Shown here: in pieces, positions 54,225-64,000 of the stretch
Position numbering within the stretch: position 1 is the first letter of the stretch
How the letters are laid out: the number at the start of each line of letters is the position of its first letter
Assembly: GCA_016647705.1 (NCBI GenBank)
Contig: CM028330.1
Location: 33,303,034-33,367,033 of the forward strand
DNA length: 64,000 bases
Source: Eucommia ulmoides
Taxonomy: Eukaryota; Streptophyta; Magnoliopsida; Garryales; Eucommiaceae
Direction: 5' to 3'
Notes under the pieces: generated by a model
What the model was told of the DNA's origin: nothing
What the model saw: only the letters and a program-made list of their open reading frames with translations
The model's database searches: none
Made by a program: the position numbers and the translations under genes

Positions 54225-54919
54225 GTTACCATTACATAATCCAAAATTGCGATTTAAAACCTTGATTTCAACAGAACAATCAATTGATTTCTCCTTCGGT
54301 CGGCCATTTGTAGCAAATGTTCAACAATTTTAAAGATGTTTCGATTGAACGGTTCACCAGTTCAGTCGATTTGATTTTTCTAGGAATCTGTATCTATCAG
54401 CTGACCATTCGGTCGATTGATTCCCTTATTTCTCAAGAATTTCTAGGAACGTGTAATTTTCACTCGATCCTTTCCCTAGTCATTCAATCGTTTGATCATT
54501 TTTCACTTTTTAACTAATTTTTCAAATACAGTTATAATCAGTTGACCGATTCTAACTAGCTTTTTCAATAATTTTTTTTTTTCAAAACATATTATAAACT
54601 TGCCTAACCACATAATTAAGTACATATGATCATATAAGTTCATTTTTATTTGTAGTGAATGATCCTAGTCGGGATATACCAAGTGTTTTTTTTAGAATGT
54701 CAACATTGTTTTACCTTGGGAATACAAAAAATTCACCAAAAGATAATTCTTCATCATCTTCCATTGATATTATCTTGGATCATTCATACTGGTTTCATTT
54801 TGTCTTGTCAATAACTTGGTCATCTTGACTAATTTTTTGTAAGCACATCTTCAAGGAAAACTATTAGTCCAACAAAATATTTAAGTTAATTGAATCATCA
54901 AATAGCTTTAGGGATAACA

Positions 54920-55451
54920 ATATTCCCCTTTTTTATGATGATAATGAACTTGATGTTTTCTCAAAAAAATATAAACTACACTCCCCCCAATATGATGAGG
55001 GGTCTTTTTAATCAATGAAGCACAAAATGAGAAAGTTTTTAAGGTACCAATTATTGTCAATTTTAATCCAAAATTGAATGAGTGATATGAATGTGATGAA
55101 ACAATCAATATGATGAAAAAAACATATTCATTGATTTTATAAGATATTTTTAAAAACATCTCAATTTTTCCCTTTTGTCATCTCAAAAAATTGTTTGGGG
55201 GCAGGGGTATTTCAAAATTTGGAATGTTAAATTATTGGATATGACAAAATTCACATTGAGAATTTATCAATGCATCAATAATCTTTTAATATAAAAACTT
55301 TCCAGCTGAGTAAACATAATAATTTTTAAATACTCGAAGAATATTAATTTTTAAAACGATGCATATGTCCTCTTATATGTAATTTTCAAATAATGAAAAA
55401 TTCATGCATGTTTATAAACTAGTTTTTCATGATAATTATTTTGAAAATATA
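54920..55451 (-). other. Internal 3' region of the Sirevirus-like element
   Basis: AT-rich and non-coding. The phrases CTCCCCCCAATATG and TTGTCATCTCAAAA match the region behind the related fragment at 1740-1910. It is broken at 55451 by the TR-GAG insertion and continues at 57361. Confidence 0.4.
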
Positions 55452-55755
55452 TGATATGAACCAAATCGGTACTATGAATTTTATTGAACGAACAAACAAT
55501 TACAAAGATAAACCAAACATTCGAGAGGCTTGGAAACTCTCCAACCAAGTAATTCGAGAGACTTGGGACTCTCCAAATGATACCAAACAATTATCAATTT
55601 CTCAATCCCCATTCAACCTCAGCTATCCCTTTTTATGCTCACCATTCACTCCCTAACAGAATAGTAAAACAAACCATAACAGAGGAATGCCTAATAACAA
55701 CTATTAATTGGATCTACCCAAACTACCCCTTTATTCTAGAACATAGGGCCTAACG
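55452..55755 (-). repeat. 3' LTR of the TR-GAG element
   Basis: TGATATGAACC to CCTAACG; the last base is A in the sister LTR (CCTAACA). Confidence 0.9.
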
Positions 55756-55833
55756 TTATCACCCGGCCCAAATATTCGCTTTGTCCTCAAGGTAAAATCA
55801 GGAAATTGAAGTTTATTATTATTATTTATGTAT

Positions 55834-56121
55834 TTATTTATTTTTTGGCCGCTTCCCGGGATCCCACATCATTCTTTTAGACCGATCCCGATGATTTTTG
55901 AGAGCATTGAGCAGTCCACTCAGGTTTTTCTTCTGGGCTTGATGAAGCAATGGGCCGACCCAAGTTGGTGGGCCTGAAAGAGTTGTTGGGTCGAAGTCCT
56001 CCTGATAGGTCAACAATACTTTTTGTTGGGTCAACAAATTCCTTGAAGTGCTGGGCTTGAAACAGTGGGCCACTAGCAATTTATCTTCTATCCTTTGGGC
56101 CAAATCCATTGCCCGGACCAA
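55834..56121 (-). CDS. Continuation ORF behind the acidic ORF of the TR-GAG element
   Basis: Ninety-five codons on the minus strand (MVRAMDLAQRIEDKLLVAHC ... QKKNLSGLLNALKN). AMDLAQRIEDK resembles the end of plant gag proteins, where a phrase like A-X-LAQ-X-EDK occurs ahead of the linker to the zinc knuckle. It starts just after the stop of the upstream ORF, so it may be the true gag C-terminus in another frame. No zinc knuckle is seen. Confidence 0.5.
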   Translation of the reverse strand: MVRAMDLAQRIEDKLLVAHCFKPSTSRNLLTQQKVLLTYQEDFDPTTLSGPPTWVGPLLHQAQKKNLSGLLNALKNHRDRSKRMMWDPGKRPKNK

Positions 56122-56125
56122 ATAA

Positions 56126-56701
56126 TTAGACTCCCAACCTGATTGTTGACAATTTATTATCCATACAGCCCATTGTCAAATTATCAAAACAGCCCACCAA
56201 ATTAGTAGGCTTCACAATTCCTAACTGAGCCTGTGTTCTACCACCCTCCTCTTCTGGCTTCAACTTATCGAAAAAAAATTCTAGGGTTTCATCCAGAACT
56301 CCATCCGATGGCACTGCAAAAACAAAGATGGTGAAATCGTCGCCGTCTTCCTCCCTAATATTTGGTTCCGGCCCCTTAACAGAAGCACCGAAAGCCACCT
56401 CCTCTGCTATCTTATCCAACGGCCCCGAGACAAAGCTCATGAACTTGTTAACCCTCGTCGCTGTCAGATCTTCGTCGAATTCATTGATTCTCGTCGCGAT
56501 CTCTTCGCCAAAATCATCTCTCTGTTTGGATAATATCGGCGACGAATCGTCAGAGTCTTTGCGGTCGTCCGGCGTGGTTGTCACGGCAGTTTCTTCGATC
56601 TCTTCATTTGCGAAAATGTCGGATTGAAATTTCTTCCTAAGCACCTCTTCAACTCCTCCCACAGAAAGAAGGGTCGGATCTTTTTTTCTTTTTGGTACCA
56701 T
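56126..56701 (-). CDS. Acidic ORF of the TR-GAG element, 191 aa, unknown
   Basis: The ORF overlaps the end of the gag ORF in a different frame and runs 191 codons, rich in Asp and Glu (for example NIREEDGDDFTIFVFAVPSD and DETLEFFFDKLKPEEEGG). It is not a known pol domain. The region between the gag core and the LAQRIEDK motif is longer than a usual gag would need, so this part may be captured host sequence or a diverged gag linker. Both LTRs are nearly identical, so the frame is young and its openness is not strong evidence for function. Confidence 0.5.
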   Translation of the reverse strand: MVPKRKKDPTLLSVGGVEEVLRKKFQSDIFANEEIEETAVTTTPDDRKDSDDSSPILSKQRDDFGEEIATRINEFDEDLTATRVNKFMSFVSGPLDKIAEEVAFGASVKGPEPNIREEDGDDFTIFVFAVPSDGVLDETLEFFFDKLKPEEEGGRTQAQLGIVKPTNLVGCFDNLTMGCMDNKLSTIRLGV

Positions 56702-57006
56702 AATAGGGCGTTTCCCTCGAAGCTGATGGCTACTGCCTCAAGTTTTTCTTTGTTCGTGAGTTGGTGGAGATCAAAATAGTTTTCTGCCTTCAAGATCCAT
56801 TCATCAGCATCTGTACCATTGAACTTCGGAAGCTTTAATTTTCGAAATCGGAAATTGTGCCACTGACGGGAAACAATGGCAGACCCATTGTGGTTCGGTG
56901 AACCTCCGGCAAAAGAGTTAACCTCTGCTTCCTTGGCCTTTCGGATATGAATCGATTCCTCCTGCAACTTAATAAGCCGGTCAAGTTTCTGTAGTATTGT
57001 CTGCAT
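56581..57006 (-). CDS. Retrotransposon gag (N-terminal and core) of the TR-GAG element
   Basis: ATG (57006) lies 30-45 bp after the primer-binding site. The 141-residue product starts with a coiled-coil-like LQKLDRLIKLQEES, then LKLPKFNGTDADEWILKAEN and YFDLHQLTNKEKLEAVAISF, GNALLWYQKEKKI and WEELKRCLGRNF, the retrotrans-gag fold of Ty3/gypsy elements. After the RNF motif the frame passes into non-gag text and stops, so a frameshift or fusion has occurred there. The product would be the structural capsid. Confidence 0.8.
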   Translation of the reverse strand: MQTILQKLDRLIKLQEESIHIRKAKEAEVNSFAGGSPNHNGSAIVSRQWHNFRFRKLKLPKFNGTDADEWILKAENYFDLHQLTNKEKLEAVAISFEGNALLWYQKEKKIRPFFLWEELKRCLGRNFNPTFSQMKRSKKLP

Positions 57007-57052
57007 TGGCGGATCGCGAAATTCTTCCCAAGAACGCGCTCTGATATCAATT

Positions 57053-57355
57053 TGATATGAACCAAATCGGTACTATGAATTTTATTGAACGAACTAACAA
57101 TTACAAAGATAAACCAAGCATTCGAGAGGCTTGGGAACTCTCCAACCAAGTAATTCGAGAGACTTGGGACTCTCCAAATGATACCAAACAATTATCAATT
57201 TCTCAATCCCCATTCAACCTCAGCTATCCCTTTTTATGCTCACCATTCACTCCCTAACAGAATAGTAAAACAAACCATAACAAAGAGATGCCTAATAACA
57301 ACTATTAATTGGATCTACCCAAACTACCCCTTATTCTAGAACATAGGGCCTAACA
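57053..57355 (-). repeat. 5' LTR of the TR-GAG element
   Basis: TGATATGAACC to GGGCCTAACA, adjacent to ATATA. Confidence 0.9.
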
Positions 57356-57360
57356 ATATA

Positions 57361-57511
57361 CCAAGTAATCTAGACAAATGTCATTGTGCCTAACTTTAGG
57401 GTTCTAAATAGGTGTTTAGGTGGCTAGACAAACATTATTGCGCCAACTAATTTTCAAAACAATGCATATGATAATAATCATCAAAGCCATCAAATAACTT
57501 GAGGATTAACA
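57361..57511 (-). other. Further Sirevirus-like remnant
   Basis: The end of this stretch (AATAATCATCAAAGCCATC, then GAGGATTAACA) is again an inverted LTR-start phrase like those at 1640 and 7020, so Sirevirus-type sequence continues past the TR-GAG insertion. Confidence 0.35.
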
Positions 57512-59969
57512 ATTCGGTTTAGGTGTTTAGGGTTCTATATCGGTTCGAATTTCTCTGTCTTAGGGTTTATGATGATATGCTTTGTTTTAGTCTTTTAGGT
57601 CTTTTAATTTTCGGTTTGAATTTCTTTGTTCAATTTCTCTTAATTTTATGTTTTGGGGTTTACAATTTTTCTTTCAATTTTTGTCATGACATGTATGTCA
57701 ATAGGAATGCTCATGCTTGGACTTCAAATGTATGATGAACCATTAGTTGCAAGAACCTTATTAAAAGTCTACAGAGCCAAAATTATTTTCTCCGAACTTA
57801 TAATAGAGCTTGGACTTATAGTTAGTAATCACACTCCAAACTTATTCTTGTGCGCATAAAAGATTATTGATATCTTCTTGCCTTTCCATGTACTGCAGGT
57901 GACAATAGTGTAGTTCAACTTAGAAGATATATTAGGGCACCTGGAATGGTTTTCCTTCAGTTTGGTATCAACTTTTGCTAAATCGTTGTGTTCGTAGATT
58001 CATATATACTAAATTCAAGCTCCTATTATAAGGTATGAGCGAATCTCAATTCTTTATATATACTACAAGTCCCTCATTTGTCTTTAACCATAAGCAAAGT
58101 AGTCTGCACTGGTACTCTTGATAATGACACTGTATGCTTCGTACTCGCATTCATTTGTCGATTTGTGCTCTTTTAAGTATAATCTAAAAATGTATAATAG
58201 AGAGGAAATAGCCTAACAATATGAAAAACTAGCAGAAAGCTGAAGTATTATGCATTGAAATGACAGATTAAATATTATGCAAATGTCGAAACAAGTTGCT
58301 TATTTTCTCGAAATATTACTGCAGATTCACGGTTGGTGCGACGTGTTGCAGCAAGAAGACAAGTCGAACGTGAGCCATTTTCTATCATATTATTGTTTAA
58401 CTCGTACAACTGCATGATTTTAGTGATAAATACTTATTTTGTTCAGTTATCATGGACATTGGACATTTGAACATTGGTTTATGTTATTATTATTGTTGAT
58501 TAAAATTTTATTTTGGATATTTATTTAGGTCATTATTGTTATTATTTGTTAATATAATTTATATATTGCTTAAATTGTCTGTCTTTTACCTTTTAGTCTT
58601 TAGGGTGTTTGTTAAGAAAACAAGTTTACACAAATAATTTTTTATGGTTGATGTTTTTTTAATTGTTGACTGTCAAAATATTTTATTGTGTATTGATTAT
58701 TTTCTAAGAAATGGTAATGTTGTTGTAAAACACGAAAGGAAGGGCTTCTAGGGAAAATTGTCATGCACCCAACCCGCCTGATCAATTTACACCCCTACCA
58801 TAAACCAAGCCAAACAAGATGATTGGTGTTCTTCCTCTTGCTTTTCTTTCTCTCCTGGTCTAGCGTATTTGGTTCTTTGTGATGACAGTTCTACTTTCGA
58901 AACTAACATACACTAGACACTCATCAACCGGTTTGTCTAGCCATGACATTTCATGGCCTTGATGCATCTGTTCATGGGGTTGAAAATGACCAATCAGTTG
59001 AAAGCTTCGATTGTTTCTGGGTCGAACCCGTACAACGTGCCCTTTGCTTTTGGCCAGTGCTTAGAATTTGATATCAACAGGATCTTGAAGAGATTGCTCG
59101 AGCTGAATAATGACGGAGGAATGGTTGAAATTATAAAGGGATTATATGCTGGATCTCGATTTTATGGTGGTTTTGAAGGTTCAAGAGAGAAAAGTAGGTG
59201 ATGAGGGAGAAGAATTTGGCGGACATGGTCGAAACTATGTAGTTGGGTATGGTGAAATCGTCAACGATTTAATTCTGACCCATTCTAGCCGTAATCGCAA
59301 AGTTTTATTCTCCCTCATCGGGACTTTAATAAAAACAGGGGTAATTGCAGATGACCCTTACTGGCAATTGCAATGTTTCATTCTCCCTCTTTCAGACTTA
59401 AATGAAAACATGGAATCATTGTTGACGACCCATTGGCTATTACTGATCGTTGATGGGGACATATTGGCCACAATTGGAAACTTTCCTTCACCTCTGCCAT
59501 CGTCGTCTTCGTTTCTTCTCCTTTCTTGTTTTCAATTTCTTTGACTGACTTTGGCGGCAGAGATAGTGGTTCGACGATTTCAGTGATCTATTCATAGACT
59601 TTTGCCTGAAGTGGACTGCGTAGCCATATGATGTTGGCCCAAGTGTATGGGATCCCCAACTCTAGGACGTACAGTGTCAATAACGAACTTCTATTTCATT
59701 TTTACATGTGTTACTCCTAGTTTGAAAATGTAGACCCCCAACTTTCAAATTTGTTTGTTTGGAGGAGTTTTTTTTCAAGTTACAAGAAATGGCTGCTAAA
59801 GTGAGCATTCTCTGTCAGTTCTTATCCATTATTATCATCTCTTCTAACTCTACATATGCTTATATCTGATGTGGGGTATTTTGGTTGGGTTATCCCACCC
59901 ACTCAGAGCGTCACACTTGGATTGTTTGTCATCCTAGAAAGACACCTTACCAAAGAAGTATGCCCAATT
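57512..59969. other. Unassigned region with exon-like pieces
   Basis: 57520-57860 and 58325-58372 have higher G+C than the surroundings and potential splice borders (TACTGCAG ending at 58323, then GAAC|GTGAGCC near 58372). 58940-59550 contains short plus-strand frames (for example at 58953 and 59146). None shows a domain I can name. This may be a decayed gene or captured fragments. Confidence 0.3.
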
Positions 59970-60390
59970 AGTCCGCCTTCGTTCTCTGAGCACCCTCTCC
60001 TTGGTTATTGCCAAAAGGGATAAACCATGGAGCCTTGTTGAGCCTCTAATCAGGAATCATCAAAAGCGAGAACCCTTAGAGATCCTGTCGATCTCCGTTC
60101 TCCGAGTACCCTCTGTTCGGTAATCATCAAAGGGAAGAACCTTGGGGCCCTTGTCGAGCTCCATTCTCTAAGTAGCCTCTGTTAGGGAATCATCAAAAGG
60201 GAGAACCGTTAGAGATCCTGTCGAGTTCTATTCTCTGAACACTCTTTGCTTGGTAATATACCAAAGGGAAAGATCCTTGGAGCCTTGTTGAGCGTCATTC
60301 GCCGAGCACCCTCTGCTCGGGAATCATTAAAGGGAAAGACCCTTCATCATTCAATCGAGCACCGTTCTTCGGACTGCCCCTGCTCAATGT
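59970..60390. repeat. Minisatellite, period about 66 bp, 5-6 units
   Basis: Units recur around 60034, 60101, 60165, 60231 and 60297, with the consensus parts TTCTCCGAGCACCCTCTGC, TCGGGAATCATCAAAGGGA, and ACCCTTGGAGCC then TTGTCGAGC. Units differ at many positions, so the array is old. It directly precedes the gypsy LTR. Confidence 0.75.
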
Positions 60391-60420
60391 AGCAAGCTTT
60401 GGACGCCTTTGGAGGCTAGT

Positions 60421-60878
60421 TGTCACACCCCACCTCGAACACCCGTTACCTTGGGGCCGGCGTGACGTCGACATGACATCACCTGGACGTCCAACCGACT
60501 AGAAAACGATAAAATACATACATAAATGTACAATCACATATACAGACCATATACATCCTCTCTAACTGGGGACACACCCGTCCCTGAATTATAATAATAA
60601 CAAAAGTATGACAACAATGAAGCTCTTACAGGTTCGCCTCAGACAGTTTCTCCCAAAATACTGCCATACTACACCATCGCCGGACTTTACCTAGTGTCAG
60701 TAGAGGACCGACTTCTCACTGCTGCACCTGCGAGTGTACTGTCTTCTTAATAAAAACATTTTAGATGAATTAAGCATAAAACATGTAAATATCACATAGC
60801 GACATATAATATAACAATTTCATAATATAAATATCCCACCATATAAGAAAAACTCCTTTACCTGCCACCACAGAATCA

Positions 60879-60949
<71 letters not shown>

Positions 60950-61262
60950 ACTTCAACTAAGTAGTGAAAGTCAACCAGAATATATGAAATCAGAACAATA
61001 GATATACTAACACAAATAAATACGCTAATCCAGTAGAAAATAATATATATAAATTTACTCATCCCAATCACTATATACGACAAAACATCATACCACTCTC
61101 ACACCACACCACCCCACATCACATCACACCACCCCACATCACACTTCGGCTAGTCATGTGATCGTTTTAACCTCACGATCGGGAGTTGCAATGGTACCGT
61201 ACTATCCGAAGAAACCCTAAGATGGTTTCGGGTCTCACTAATCCTTGGTGAGGTTCGCATCA
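60421..61262 (+). repeat. 5' LTR of a Ty3/gypsy element
   Basis: TGTCACACCCCACCTCG to GGTTCGCATCA, 842 bp, directly followed by a tRNA-Met primer-binding site. It contains a CT/AT microsatellite at 60882-60946 and a small CACATCACACCACCCCA repeat at 61100-61140. The flank on the left is CTAGT; the right partner lies beyond the window. Confidence 0.8.
60882..60946. repeat. Compound (CT)n(AT)n microsatellite
   Basis: About 29 bp of CT repeats pass directly into 36 bp of AT repeats, within the LTR. Confidence 0.95.
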
Positions 61263-61995
61263 TTTGGTATCAGAGTAAGGTCTAAATCAGGTTTCATCTA
61301 TCCTTTTTCTTTTTCGTTCTTTCATATTTATTCCTTCATAATTTTTTTTTTCTTGACCAAATCATATCATCAGATCTATTGTATTTTTTTTTCTTCTTTT
61401 CGTTCTAATTCAAATCTAATCCAATCTTGGAAAAAAAAAAAAAAAAAACGCGGTGCATCTTTGTTCTGATCATATTTTTCGTTTAAATATTGTGCTTCTT
61501 CAAATCTCAATTTAAAATTGCTGGTTTTCAAAAAAAAAAAAAAAAAAAACAGAAAAGAAAAAAAAAACAGAAACAGAAAAAAAAAATCAGAAACGAAAAA
61601 AAAAAAAAAAACAGAAACAGGAAAAAAAAAATTGTGAAAATTCAGCAGCCCCCCCTCACAAATTGAGAATAATTTCTTCTTATTCTACTCTATAAACTTT
61701 TCTTTGTGTTTTTTTTGTTCCCTTTGTTTCATTCCTAAAATCTCATTCTTAGTGAATCAAATTGTTGAATTTGGATTGCTACAAGGAAATTTCTGATTGA
61801 GATTGGTTAAGTTCAATAAAGAACTAAAAGAGGGAACTAAAGAGTGGAAAAAGGCAAGAGAGTGTGAGCTTATAAGAGGGTAAAAGCCGAATTTGAGTGA
61901 TACACGAGTGGAGTGACATAGTTTGAGTGCAAACACGTGAGAGAGTGTTTGTATGTTTGTGAGGTTTGCTAACTTTGTTTTGCAGGTTACTAAAC
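61263..61995 (+). other. Primer-binding site and leader of the gypsy element
   Basis: TGGTATCAGAGT (61265-61276) is the tRNA-Met primer-binding site. The leader that follows has long A tracts (61431-61448, 61529-61632) and a run of six C. It ends with TTTTGCAGGTTACTAAAC before the gag ATG. Confidence 0.8.
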
Positions 61996-64000
61996 ATGTC
62001 TCGAGAAACAAATAAAGGCTCGGCCGATGAAACACATGAAAGGATGGACATAATGGACGCAAAAGTTTTCTACAAGGCCTTAGAGCAAAAGTTTCAACAG
62101 TTGAACTTGCGGTTTGATGAAGTGCATGAGTGGCTTGACAAAGTTGAGTCTAGCGCACAAAAGGGGCAGCCACCGATAGCTCCTAATGTGCAACGAAGAG
62201 AGAGGAATCAGCCTCGGTTCGTGTATGAAGATGATTATGGGGATGACCTAGATGAAGACTATCGGGACTCTAATGCAAGCTTGGGCAGATTTGGGAGTGG
62301 ACATGGGAATAGCGGAGATAGACATGGGGAGCGGATTGATAATAACTTGGGAAGTATCAAGGTGAAGATACCCTCATTCCAAGGGAAAAACGATCCCGAA
62401 GCATACTTGGAGTGGGAGAAGAAGGTGGAGTTGATCTTTGAGTGCCACAACTACTCCGAGGAAAAAAAGGTAAAACTCGCTGTGATTGAGTTTATTGACT
62501 ATGCTATAATATGGTGGGATCAACTTGTGATAAACAGGAGAAAAAACCATGAGAGGCCTATCGTGACGTGGGCGGAAATGAAGGCCATCGTGAGGAGGCG
62601 GTTTGTCCCTAGTCACTACTATAGGGACTTGTATCAGAAATTACAAAGCCTTACGCAAGGCTATCGGAGCGTGGATGATTACTACAAGGAGATGGAGGTC
62701 GCTATGATCCGGGCTAATGTCGAGGAGGATAGAGAAGCTACCATGGCAAGGTTCTTGAATGGGTTGAATCGAGACATTGCCAACGTGGTGGAGTTGCAAC
62801 ATTACGTGGAGTTGAAGGACATGGTTCACATGGCCATAAAAGTGGAACGACAGCTTAAAAGGAAAGGAACTCGGTCATTTCAAAATTCAAGCTCCTCTAA
62901 TTCATGGAGGCCGAATGAGAGGAAGGATGAAGAGGCTGTTTCAAAATCCAAAACTGAACCTCCAAAAAGGAGAGATGATGTTCCCATTGCCAACAAAGGT
63001 AAAACTGAAACCCAAACTCGTAACCGTGATATTAAATGTTTTCGTTGTTTTGGAGTAGGTCACATAGCCTCACAATGCCCAAATAAGAGGACCATGATTG
63101 CACGTGTTGATGGAGAGGTGGAAACCGAAAGTGAGAGTGATGATGACCAGATGCCACAACTTGAAGATGCTTGTGATGATGATGTGGAGTACCCGGTGGA
63201 GGGAGAGTCACTTGTGACAAGGCGTGCTCTAAGTGCCCAAGTTGTGGAGGATGACATGGAACAACAAAGGGAGAATATATTTCATACTAGATGCCACGTC
63301 AACAACAAGGTATGTAGTATGATCATTGATGGGGGAAGTTGCACTAATGTGGCTAGCACTACTTTAGTAGAGAAACTGAATTTACATACCTTGAAATACC
63401 CTAGACCTTATAAATTGCAGTGGTTGAATGATTGTGGGGATGTTCGGGTAAATAAACAAATGTTAGTTTCCTTTTCGATTGGGAAGTACAAGGATGAAGT
63501 ACTTTGTGATGTTGTTCCAATGCATGCGGGTCACATATTGTTGGGCAGGCCATGGCAATTTGATAGGAAAGTTATTCATGACGGGTTCAAGAATATGCAC
63601 TCATTCGTCAAAGACAATAAAACTATTACTCTTGTGCCGTTGACTCCAAAACAAGTGTATGAGGATCAAATGAAATTGAAAAGAGAAAATGAGTTGAAAA
63701 AAACTTGTGAGACCGAGAGTTCAAAAAAAGATGTGAAAAAAGAGAGTAGAAACATAAAAGAGAGTGAAAAGCAAAAAAGAAGTGAAAAAAATGAGAGAAA
63801 AACAGAGAAACAAGTGAGCTTTTATGCTAAGGCGAGTGATATCAAGGGTGCTTTGTATGCAAACCGGCCTATATTTGTACTATTGTACAAAGAGGCGTGT
63901 TTTAGTGCTAACGAATTTGACCAATCTTTGCCTAGTGTTGTTGTTTCTTTGTTGCAAGAATTTGAGGACGTGTTCCCTAACGATGTGCCTAGTGGATTGC
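61996..64000 (+). CDS. Ty3/gypsy gag-protease-RT polyprotein, open to the window end
   Basis: From ATG 61996 the frame is open for 668 codons and runs off the end of the window. Residues about 115-310 are the gag core ([20 protein letters not shown]-like block, [38 protein letters not shown]). [15 protein letters not shown] (about 350) is the CCHC knuckle. [13 protein letters not shown] (about 445) is the protease active site, DGG where most have DSG or [19 protein letters not shown] is the conserved protease end. A Lys/Glu-rich linker follows, then [17 protein letters not shown], the usual start of the RT domain. No stop or frameshift is seen in 2 kb. The polyprotein supplies capsid and enzymes for reverse transcription. 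The clade is not assigned, because integrase and any chromodomain lie outside. Confidence 0.9.
   Translation, partial: MSRETNKGSADETHERMDIMDAKVFYKALEQKFQQLNLRFDEVHEWLDKVESSAQKGQPPIAPNVQRRERNQPRFVYEDDYGDDLDEDYRDSNASLGRFGSGHGNSGDRHGERIDNNLGSIKVKIPSFQGKNDPEAYLEWEKKVELIFECHNYSEEKKVKLAVIEFIDYAIIWWDQLVINRRKNHERPIVTWAEMKAIVRRRFVPSHYYRDLYQKLQSLTQGYRSVDDYYKEMEVAMIRANVEEDREATMARFLNGLNRDIANVVELQHYVELKDMVHMAIKVERQLKRKGTRSFQNSSSSNSWRPNERKDEEAVSKSKTEPPKRRDDVPIANKGKTETQTRNRDIKCFRCFGVGHIASQCPNKRTMIARVDGEVETESESDDDQMPQLEDACDDDVEYPVEGESLVTRRALSAQVVEDDMEQQRENIFHTRCHVNNKVCSMIIDGGSCTNVASTTLVEKLNLHTLKYPRPYKLQWLNDCGDVRVNKQMLVSFSIGKYKDEVLCDVVPMHAGHILLGRPWQFDRKVIHDGFKNMHSFVKDNKTITLVPLTPKQVYEDQMKLKRENELKKTCETESSKKDVKKESRNIKESEKQKRSEKNERKTEKQVSFYAKASDIKGALYANRPIFVLLYKEACFSANEFDQSLPSVVVSLLQEFEDVFPNDVPSGL

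Larger units (their letters stand above)
45730..54264. mobile_element. Non-autonomous hAT element, TSD ATTTCAAC, interrupted by copia
   Basis: The left end CAGGGATTTAAGTACTGG and the right end GCGATTTAAAACCTTG are inverted and close to the termini of the hAT at 29595-34244. The exact duplication ATTTCAAC lies at 45722-45729 and 54265-54272. Subterminal CCGTTACG motifs are shared with the autonomous copy. Without the copia insertion the element is about 840 bp and has no transposase; it contains a pyrimidine-rich leader-like block (45930-46100). Confidence 0.88.
44359..54919 (-). mobile_element. Sirevirus-like copia LTR interrupted by nested insertions
   Basis: The plus strand starts TGTTGGCCTAAAATC then CCCAAGAGGGGGTGAATTG, the inverse of the usual copia LTR end, and stops at GGGATAACA (54919). 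On the minus strand the purine tract AAAAAAGGGG lies just before that point, as expected ahead of a 3' LTR. Removing the nested hAT (45730-54264 plus 8 bp) leaves about 2.0 kb. It corresponds to the fragments at 1020-1745, 6250-6962 and 8340-12005. Confidence 0.65.
55452..57355 (-). mobile_element. Compact gag-only LTR retrotransposon (TR-GAG type), TSD ATATA
   Basis: LTRs of 304 and 303 bp (55452-55755 and 57053-57355) differ at about eight positions by eye. The exact duplication ATATA lies at 55447-55451 and 57356-57360. On the minus strand the primer-binding site TTGATATCAGAGCGCG follows the 5' LTR, and a purine tract (GGGCCGGGTGATAA) precedes the 3' LTR. The 1.3-kb interior encodes gag and a second ORF but no pol, so it must borrow enzymes. 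Confidence 0.93.

Noticed and set aside
57523-57859. Two overlapping plus-strand frames of about 70 codons
   Set aside because: Hydrophobic translations of T-rich DNA without motif or splice support.
59970-60390. CRISPR-like array
   Set aside because: Units are contiguous and diverged, with no conserved repeat alternating with unique spacers; it is a plant minisatellite.
61757-63257. Minus-strand frames of 60-100 codons
   Set aside because: They are shadows of the long plus-strand gypsy leader and gag-pol frame.

Overview
The window is nuclear DNA from a flowering plant, most likely a eudicot with a large repeat-rich genome. It is AT-rich with long homopolymer tracts. The one convincing host gene has GT-AG introns and matches the plant form of PIG-X, and nearly everything else is transposable-element DNA of typical plant families (Ty1/copia including Sirevirus-like, Ty3/gypsy including an Ogre/Tat-like LTR, RTE LINE, hAT, Tourist-like PIF/Harbinger, MULE-like traces). 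I saw no rRNA, tRNA, organellar insert, CRISPR array or bacterial-type operon.

Layout. 1-15 kb is a graveyard: a Sirevirus-like LTR and gag fragment (minus), an Ogre/Tat-like LTR with its primer-binding site (3.8-5.85 kb), two plus-oriented copies of the Sirevirus-like LTR 3' part (ending at 6962 and 12005), the second split by two Tourist-like elements with TAA target duplications, then a decayed copia pol. 15-18 kb holds a small coiled-coil ORF, MULE-like scraps and a Tourist-like element just upstream of the host gene.

The host gene, PIG-X (GPI mannosyltransferase I accessory subunit), runs from about 18.08 kb (probable 5' UTR exon) to 35.47 kb. Four coding exons (21780-21886, 22144-22523, 22595-22761, 35198-35473) join in phase into a 309-residue protein. 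The 5' UTR intron carries a solo LTR. The third coding intron is 12,436 bp and contains nested Tourist-like elements, four copies of a host-like segment alternating with RTE LINE fragments, a further TIR element, and a complete 4.65-kb hAT transposon whose four-exon transposase is intact except for one TGA codon.

35.8-42.2 kb is a gag-only LTR retrotransposon with a GTAGC target duplication, a tandemly repeated gag segment and a hAT-like element in one LTR. 44.4-54.9 kb is a four-level nest: a Sirevirus-like LTR holds a non-autonomous hAT, which holds a 7.7-kb copia element, which holds an 806-bp hAT. Target duplications mark each of the three inner insertions (two exact, one 4 of 5). 55.45-57.36 kb is a compact gag-only (TR-GAG-type) element with nearly identical LTRs and an extra acidic ORF. 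57.4-60.4 kb is mostly unexplained sequence ending in a 66-bp minisatellite. 60.4 kb to the end is the 5' half of a Ty3/gypsy element with LTR, PBS and an open gag-protease-RT reading frame that runs off the window.

The window does not show a new multi-gene system. Its value lies in one housekeeping gene that carries a very long transposon-filled intron, and in several datable, mechanistically informative insertions.
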